Shown: one piece after another, positions 59,667 through 64,000 of the stretch
How the letters are laid out: each line of letters begins with the position of its first letter
How positions within the stretch are numbered: the first letter of the stretch is position 1
Assembly: GCF_026011735.1 (NCBI RefSeq)
Contig: NZ_BRVN01000001.1
Coordinates: 392,623-456,622, forward strand
DNA length: 64,000 nt
Origin: Dietzia sp. NCCP-2495
GTDB taxonomy: Bacteria; Actinomycetota; Actinomycetes; Mycobacteriales; Mycobacteriaceae
Direction of reading: 5' to 3'
Position numbers and translations under genes: made by a program
The notes under the pieces: model-generated
The model's input: only the letters and a program-made list of their open reading frames with translations
The model's database searches: none
Told to the model about the DNA's origin: nothing

Positions 59667-61301
59667 TCAGTCCAGGGCCGGCCGCACGGTCAGTTCGACG
59701 CGCGAACCGTTGCGGATCACCTCGACGGGCACGTCGTTGTCAGCACCCGCCCGGCGCACGGCCACCACTAGTTCGTCGGACGAGCGAACGGGGCGATCAC
59801 CGACCTTTGTGACCACGTCCCCCTCGAGGAGACCGGCCTCCTTTGCGGGCGATCCGTCGCGGACGTTGACGATCTCTGCGCCCTCCACCGATCCGTTGTC
59901 GGCCTTTCGCGCGTTGACGCCGATGGTCGCGTGGCGCACGGTTCCGTCCTCCATCAGCGCTGTCGCGATGGTGCGCACGTCGTTGACCGGGATGGCGAAC
60001 CCGAGCCCGATGGAGCCGCCCGACTGGGTGAAGATCGAGGTGTTGATGCCGATCACGGCGCCGGTTCCGTCGATGAGCGGACCGCCCGAGTTGCCGGGGT
60101 TGATCGCGGCGTCGGTCTGGATGGCGTCGATCACCACGTCGCCGTCGGAGGTCGCCTCACCGAGCGCGATGGGGCGTTGGGTGGCGGAGACGATCCCCTC
60201 GGTGACGGTCCGGACGAGGCCCAACGGGGAACCGATCGCGATGACCTGTTCGCCCACCTCGACGTCGTCCGAGTCGCCCAGCGCCGCGACGGTGAGGTTC
60301 TGCACGTCGGTGACCTTGAGGACGGCGAGGTCCATCTGCGGGTCCGTCCCCACCAATTCGGCGGGTGCGCGGGAGCCGTCGGAGAACACCACGTCGATGT
60401 CGGCGCGGTCGGCAGCGCCGTCGAGGGTGGCGACGTGGTTGTTGGTGACGATGTAGCCCTGTGGGTCGATCACGATGCCGGATCCCTCGCCGCGCGCCGA
60501 CGGGGTGGAGACCTGGATGCTCACGACGGCGGGCTGGACCCGACGCGCCACCTCGCCGACGGTGTTGTCGGGTCCCGACGCGTCGTCCGGGGCGTCGGCG
60601 ATCCTCACCGTGGAGGTGGTGAGGACGCGAGCGGAATCGGCGACGACGGCGCCGACGGCACCGCCTGCGAGGGCGACGACGGCGACGACCGCAGCCGCCC
60701 CGGCGAGTGCTCTCCTGCTGAGTCGCCGTTCGAAGAGCGCCTCCGAGAGGGAGAGCCGAGGTGCCCGGGGAGCATCCGGGGCAGTCAGGTCGACGGGTTC
60801 GTGTGCGGTGGACTCCTCCACGGCCGGGGCTCCCAGCCCGACGGGCGCCTGGGGGTCCCGCCACGGGTCCGGCTGCGGAGGCGGCGGAGTGGAGACCTCG
60901 TCCTGCCAGGACGGATGACGCTCGATTCCGCGCTCGGCGCCGGGTGCGGGGGCGAATGCCTGCTCGAGCGCCGGGTCAGCCGGCTGAGGACCACTCGCGG
61001 ACGAGGAGTTCCCGGACGTGCCTCCGCCGGTCCAGCCCCCGCCGATCGAGTCCCCCCCGGTCCTGTCCCCGCCGGTGCCGTCAGAACCAGCAGCGCCGAC
61101 TACACCCGCAGCACCGACTACACCTGCAGCCCCTGAGGTGAAGCGGGGGTCGAAGGCCCCGGTGACACCCTCTGGTCGGCTGAACCGCGCAGCGATGTCG
61201 TCGTCGACATCCGGGCGGTCTATCGGGGCGGGCTCGCGCAAGGGGCGGTCCGGGGCGTCTCCCCGTGCCGCGTCGCCGGGCACACCTGTCTGGTCCTCCA
61301 C
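59667..61301 (-). CDS. htrA: Membrane-anchored HtrA/DegP-type serine protease
   Basis: A 544-residue S1C protease (Rv1223-like). A Gly/Pro-rich cytoplasmic N-terminus with VVGAAG repeats (about 1-190) precedes a membrane helix at 196-222, then the extracytoplasmic protease with His289 (VTNNHVATL), Asp324 (DPQMDLAVL) and Ser405 (NPGNSGGPL), and one PDZ domain at about 445-535. It degrades misfolded cell-envelope proteins and is part of the SigE stress response. GTG at 61301 is 7 nt after a TAGGGT box overlapping the rseA stop; an upstream in-frame GTG at 61310 is less well placed. Confidence 0.94.
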   Translation of the reverse strand: MEDQTGVPGDAARGDAPDRPLREPAPIDRPDVDDDIAARFSRPEGVTGAFDPRFTSGAAGVVGAAGVVGAAGSDGTGGDRTGGDSIGGGWTGGGTSGNSSSASGPQPADPALEQAFAPAPGAERGIERHPSWQDEVSTPPPPQPDPWRDPQAPVGLGAPAVEESTAHEPVDLTAPDAPRAPRLSLSEALFERRLSRRALAGAAAVVAVVALAGGAVGAVVADSARVLTTSTVRIADAPDDASGPDNTVGEVARRVQPAVVSIQVSTPSARGEGSGIVIDPQGYIVTNNHVATLDGAADRADIDVVFSDGSRAPAELVGTDPQMDLAVLKVTDVQNLTVAALGDSDDVEVGEQVIAIGSPLGLVRTVTEGIVSATQRPIALGEATSDGDVVIDAIQTDAAINPGNSGGPLIDGTGAVIGINTSIFTQSGGSIGLGFAIPVNDVRTIATALMEDGTVRHATIGVNARKADNGSVEGAEIVNVRDGSPAKEAGLLEGDVVTKVGDRPVRSSDELVVAVRRAGADNDVPVEVIRNGSRVELTVRPALD

Positions 61302-61308
61302 TCGGCCC

Positions 61309-61314
61309 ACCCTA
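61309..61314 (-). promoter_or_regulatory. -10 element (TAGGGT) of htrA overlapping the rseA stop codon
   Basis: TAGGGT at leaderless spacing (7 nt) to the htrA GTG begins with the TAG stop of rseA. It may give htrA a promoter separate from sigE-rseA. Confidence 0.45.
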
Positions 61315-61833
61315 GTGGTCGGTCCCGCGGAACCGGCGCAGCAGCCTCGACCACGGGGTGGCCTCGGCGCGCCCACCTCCCACGTCGGGACCGGCCGCAC
61401 CTGTCGGCCCGTTCCCCGGCGTCCTCTCCCCCGGCGTCCTCGGCTCGGACTCCCCGGCCCCTGGCGCTCCGGATCCTGGCGCCGTGTCATCGACGGTCTC
61501 CCCGAGACCGCCGAGAGAACTCAGACGGTCGCGAAGGTCGCTGGGCATACGGATGGGGCCGGACCCGCGGAGAGCGCGGCGGGCCTCACGCTGGTCGTCC
61601 ACCTCGCGACGACACTGCTCGCACTGCGCGAGATGCGCGTCAGCCCGGGTCTGCCCGGCGTGCGGCAGGCGACCGTCCACGTAGGCGGCAGCGGCTTCGG
61701 TCGAGAGGTGATCGGTGGACAGGAAGGTCCTGCGTCTGCGTGGCGGCCCCGTCTGTCCGGCGATCTCGCGAGCGGACTCCTGCGAGAGCCTGAACTCGGG
61801 GGTCGGTTCGCCTCCAGGCGGTCGTTGCTCCAC
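61312..61833 (-). CDS. rseA: Anti-sigma-E factor RseA
   Basis: A 173-residue zinc-associated anti-sigma (ZAS) protein. The zinc motif HLAQCEQC (His67, Cys71, Cys74) lies within the anti-sigma domain (FLSTDHLSTEAAAAYVDG onward, in part), followed by a disordered Pro/Gly-rich tail. It binds SigE and releases it on envelope stress, probably through oxidation of the zinc cysteines and regulated proteolysis as for Rv1222. GTG at 61833 has GGAGG about 7 nt upstream; longer readings run into unconserved sequence. Between sigE and htrA. Confidence 0.9.
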   Translation of the reverse strand: MEQRPPGGEPTPEFRLSQESAREIAGQTGPPRRRRTFLSTDHLSTEAAAAYVDGRLPHAGQTRADAHLAQCEQCRREVDDQREARRALRGSGPIRMPSDLRDRLSSLGGLGETVDDTAPGSGAPGAGESEPRTPGERTPGNGPTGAAGPDVGGGRAEATPWSRLLRRFRGTDH

Positions 61834-61978
61834 CGCACGCCCTCCAACTCCGGTCCTGCGCTCGACCCGGTCGCGGCCTGCCAACGCCGGGTTGCAGGGC
61901 CGAGCAGGGATCACGTCGATCCCGTCAGAGGTTCAACGCCCGGGAGTCCTCACGGGTTCCCGGGCGGGAGTACCGCAC

Positions 61979-62650
61979 TCACTCGGTCCTGCTGTGCACT
62001 CCGGTCACTCCGGCGGCTTCGAGCTCCGCCCGCAGCGCGGCACGTCCACGGTGGATCCGACTGCGCACGGTCCCCATCTTCACGCCCAGGATCCGCCCGA
62101 CCTCCTCGTAGCTGAGATCCTCGATGTCGCTGAGAACGACAGCCGCTCGGAACTCAGGCGACAGATTGGCCAGTGCCGTCTGGAGGATCGGATCGAACGT
62201 CTCCTCCGACAGGACCTGCTCCGGGCTGCGCTCACGTCCGGGGACACGCTCGGCGTCATCGGGAAGCGTCTCGAACCGGATACGCGACTTCCGCCGTGCG
62301 GAATCAAGGAAGAGGTTGGTGACGATCCGATGCATCCAACCCTCGAACGTGCCCGGCTTGTACTTGTCGAGCGAGCGGAACACCCGGATGAACGCCTCTT
62401 GGGTGATGTCCTCGGCGTCGTGGGCGTTGCCACAGAGGCGAAATGCCAGACGATAGACACGGTCACCGTGTTGAGCGACGAGATCAGACCACGAGGGCAT
62501 ATCAGCGGCCGCACCGGTGGCGTCGAAGCGCGCAGTCCCCGTGAGATCGTCACGATCGGTCTCGGAGACGATCGTCGTACCGTGCACGGTCCGTGAATAC
62601 AATGGGCCACCTTCCGCGCGACCGTCGTGGTCACGCTGCGCTACACGCAT
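61979..62650 (-). CDS. sigE: ECF sigma factor SigE
   Basis: An ECF RNA polymerase sigma factor of about 207-223 residues. Region 2 contains [22 protein letters not shown] and the Trp-containing [16 protein letters not shown]; region 4 has [25 protein letters not shown]. It is the envelope-stress sigma factor, controlled by RseA encoded next to it. Several starts are possible: ATG 62650 (used here), GTG 62656 and TTG 62602, which has the only good Shine-Dalgarno site (GGAAGG). In M. tuberculosis SigE also has alternative start sites. A -10-like TACTGT lies at 62700-62695. Confidence 0.92.
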   Translation of the reverse strand: MRVAQRDHDGRAEGGPLYSRTVHGTTIVSETDRDDLTGTARFDATGAAADMPSWSDLVAQHGDRVYRLAFRLCGNAHDAEDITQEAFIRVFRSLDKYKPGTFEGWMHRIVTNLFLDSARRKSRIRFETLPDDAERVPGRERSPEQVLSEETFDPILQTALANLSPEFRAAVVLSDIEDLSYEEVGRILGVKMGTVRSRIHRGRAALRAELEAAGVTGVHSRTE

Positions 62651-62694
62651 CCTCACGATGCGACAGGACCACCATCCCTCATGGAGATGACCGA

Positions 62695-62700
62695 ACAGTA
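62695..62700 (-). promoter_or_regulatory. Possible -10 element (TACTGT) of sigE
   Basis: TACTGT would give a leader of about 40-85 nt depending on the start codon used. The region is shared with the divergent methyltransferase-like gene. Confidence 0.35.
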
Positions 62701-62781
62701 GATCCGCGCTGAGATGTGACTGAGAGTCTCATACCGATCCGATCACCGCGAGTTGGACACCGAACACTCCACAGCACCGGA

Positions 62782-62787
62782 TAGCCT
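62782..62787 (+). promoter_or_regulatory. -10 element (TAGCCT) of the O-methyltransferase-like gene
   Basis: TAGCCT is 6 nt before the GTG at 62794, giving a leaderless transcript divergent from sigE. Confidence 0.45.
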
Positions 62788-62793
62788 GTCCTG

Positions 62794-63402
62794 GTGTCCG
62801 ATTCCTCAGATGTCCCCGCCACCGACCGTTCCGGACTCGACGGCATAGCGCTTCGGAGCGCCGCACTCGTCGACGACGCCCTCTACTCTGCCGCCCGCAC
62901 CGAGGCGGACGAACTGGGCGCCGCCTCCCCGGATGCGTTGACCGCGGATGCCATCCGACTCGTGGCCAGACTGACCAAGACTCGCGCAGCGGTGTGCATC
63001 AGCCCCGCTCCCGGCGTGCCCGCCCTGGCGATCCTCGCCGCCGCAGGACCGGACGGAGGCGCGGTCGTCACGTGCATCACCGACGATCCGCATCATCTCG
63101 ACGCCGCCAAGTCCGCGGTCCGCTCGGCCGGCCACCCGGCGTCGGCCGCACGGTACATCGCGGCGCGCCCGCTCGACGTCGCCGACAAGCTCGCCGATGG
63201 CGCCTACGACCTCGTCGTTGCCGATGTCCCTGCGCACTCCCTGACTCGAGTGGTGTCTCGCTCGCACCAACTCCTGCGCGCCGGGGGTGCCCTGGTTCTC
63301 CTCGGTGAGCACGCCCCCCTGCCCGAGGAAGCGGAGCTGCCCGAGCACGCGCATGTCACCGTGCTTCCCGTCGGGAACGGACTCACGATCGTCACCCTGT
63401 AG
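62794..63402 (+). CDS. O-methyltransferase-like protein with degenerate AdoMet site (Rv1220c position)
   Basis: A 202-residue protein in the position of Rv1220c, divergent from sigE. The fold pattern is that of a class I O-methyltransferase: N-terminal helix with LVDDALYSAARTEADELGA, central sheet and a C-terminal GNGLTIVTL. However, the AdoMet loop expected as ExGxGxG reads CISPAPGVPALAI, the metal-binding Asp region reads VADVPAHSL, and the acidic DxE after strand 2 reads ITDDPHHL. The protein is therefore probably not a normal metal-dependent methyltransferase. It may be a non-catalytic relative or use a different ligand. Confidence 0.75.
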   Translation: MSDSSDVPATDRSGLDGIALRSAALVDDALYSAARTEADELGAASPDALTADAIRLVARLTKTRAAVCISPAPGVPALAILAAAGPDGGAVVTCITDDPHHLDAAKSAVRSAGHPASAARYIAARPLDVADKLADGAYDLVVADVPAHSLTRVVSRSHQLLRAGGALVLLGEHAPLPEEAELPEHAHVTVLPVGNGLTIVTL

Positions 63403-63468
63403 CCGCGCCGGGCCGCCGTCCCTCGTCATCCCCTGATTCTGGCGGACCATTTCGACTGACATCCTGCA

Positions 63469-63525
63469 CCTCGCGTTGTACTTGGGTCCTCGCGTTGCGC
63501 TGAGGTCCTCGCGTTGGACTGTTTG
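63469..63525. repeat. Three 19-bp tandem repeats beginning CCTCGCGTTG
   Basis: CCTCGCGTTG recurs at 63469, 63488 and 63507 with an exact 19-bp period; the following nine bases diverge (TACTTGGGT, CGCTGAGGT, GACTGTTTG). Function unknown. Confidence 0.8.
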
Positions 63526-63805
63526 GAACTGCCTTCCCGCTCGTGCGTGGGGGAAGTTCTGCGTCATGGCGCATGCGCGGAGCTCGACTGGCGGTCGGTG
63601 ATGCCTCAGTGAGCTCCACCCTTGGGCCCCACTCTTGGACCCCACTGACACGCTCTGCGAATCCAGCCGCAAGCCGGACTCGATGCGATAGCGCAGTCCA
63701 GGTCGGCCCCCCGCATTCCCCTTGTATCCGGCCAACCCCGGCCATCCCCAGCCAACCACCCAATACCGTTACCAAACCTAGACCGCACATTCGAATAGGT
63801 GCCCG

Positions 63806-63811
63806 TACACT
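63806..63811 (+). promoter_or_regulatory. Possible -10 element (TACACT) upstream of the last gene
   Basis: TACACT would start transcription about 60 nt before the ATG at 63878. The palindromic TTCGAA occurs at 63790 and 63823 around it. Confidence 0.35.
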
Positions 63812-63877
63812 AGAAACCAGGTTCGAAGTAGCGAGGCCGGTTCAAGTAGCGAACGGCGGCGAGAAGAGGGGGCACCG

Positions 63878-64000
63878 ATGGGCACCACAGCCGATGGCGC
63901 TTCCACCCCACCGTCCAGCCAGCCGTCCAGTCGCCGTTCCGGCTCGTCGTCCGACCTGCTCACCGAGGCGACCGGAGCCCTGCGTGCGGGGTGGGAGGCA
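63878..64000 (+). CDS. N-terminal fragment of a gene cut by the window, possibly DUF222/HNH (13E12-type)
   Basis: Only 41 codons are visible: a Ser/Pro-rich start and then LLTEATGALRAGWEA. GAAGAGGGGG about 6 nt upstream of the ATG supports the start. The short helix plus the upstream TTCGAA repeats recall DUF222/HNH endonuclease (13E12-family) genes that are abundant in some mycolic-acid actinobacteria, but this is a guess from very little sequence. Confidence 0.5.
   Translation, partial: MGTTADGASTPPSSQPSSRRSGSSSDLLTEATGALRAGWEA

Larger units (their letters stand above)
63403..63877. other. 475-bp intergenic region with tandem repeat and leader of the last gene
   Basis: No convincing gene is visible. 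It contains three 19-bp tandem repeats (63469-63525), short A/C-rich low-complexity sequence (63700-63780) and a possible promoter region (TACACT at 63806-63811) followed by near-duplicate motifs GGTTCGAAGTAGCGA and GGTTCAAGTAGCGAA before the gene at 63878. Confidence 0.6.

Noticed and set aside
63469..63525. CRISPR array or IS end
   Set aside because: Three 19-bp units without spacers, no terminal inverted repeats and no transposase.

Overview
The window is high-GC, gene-dense chromosome of a mycolic-acid actinobacterium (order Mycobacteriales). Gene content and order repeatedly match blocks known from Mycobacterium tuberculosis: Rv1324-Rv1321 (thioredoxin-fold, thiolase, epimerase, nucS), Rv1312-Rv1292 (atp operon, wecA, prmC, prfA, rho, thr genes, lysA, argS), Rv1277-Rv1278, Rv1253 (deaD), Rv1248c (kgd), Rv1244 (lpqZ), Rv1239c (corA), Rv1232c-Rv1229c (mrp) and Rv1224-Rv1220c (tatB, htrA, rseA, sigE). 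Unlike mycobacteria, AtpH is not fused to a second b subunit, rpmE is missing between rho and prfA, and lpqY-sugABC is missing next to corA. A Dietzia-like organism fits best, but this is inference from gene content and not from a marker gene.

Layout. 1-4.5 kb: thioredoxin-fold/TPR protein, thiolase, methylmalonyl-CoA epimerase, a DivIVA-like coiled-coil protein, a small zinc-motif protein and the mismatch endonuclease NucS. 4.5-14 kb (minus): DUF2550 protein, complete F-type ATP synthase operon, an AtpI-like protein and WecA. 14-19 kb (minus): tsaC, prmC, prfA and rho, with a long rho leader. 19.2-20.9 kb (plus): acyl-CoA synthetase. 21-27.4 kb (minus): thrB, thrC, hom, lysA and argS, each overlapping the next by 4 nt. 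27.6 kb: tRNA-Arg(CCG) with a strong terminator. 28-36 kb (minus): MarR regulator, SbcC/SbcD-like pair, SWIM protein plus SNF2 helicase, and a small degenerate repeat cluster. 36.4-39.5 kb: secreted HNH-type nuclease converging on DEAD-box helicase deaD.

39.5-45.4 kb: a tight TetR / PLP fold-III enzyme / M20 peptidase / MFS transporter cluster with a divergent aldonolactone oxidase. 45.5-50.1 kb: EcsC-like protein and the 2-oxoglutarate decarboxylase Kgd. 50.3-54.7 kb: LpqZ-like lipoprotein, CorA, SUFU-domain protein, general-stress-type membrane protein and CitE-like lyase. 54.8-59.6 kb: cytosolic MgtE-N/CBS protein, DUF1003 protein, secreted lytic transglycosylase, Mrp and TatB. 59.7-63.4 kb: the envelope-stress module HtrA/RseA/SigE with a divergent methyltransferase-like protein. 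The window ends in a 475-bp gene-poor stretch carrying a 19-bp tandem repeat and the first codons of another gene.

The genes are mostly core metabolism: energy (ATP synthase, Kgd), aspartate-family amino acids, transcription termination, translation, genome maintenance and envelope stress. Many start codons lie 6-9 nt downstream of a TANNNT-type -10 element, so leaderless transcription appears common. I found no insertion sequence, prophage, CRISPR array or cas gene. The least explained parts are the 39.5-45.4 kb cluster, the SbcCD-like and SWIM/SNF2 pairs, the repeats at 36.1 and 63.5 kb, and the degenerate methyltransferase beside sigE.
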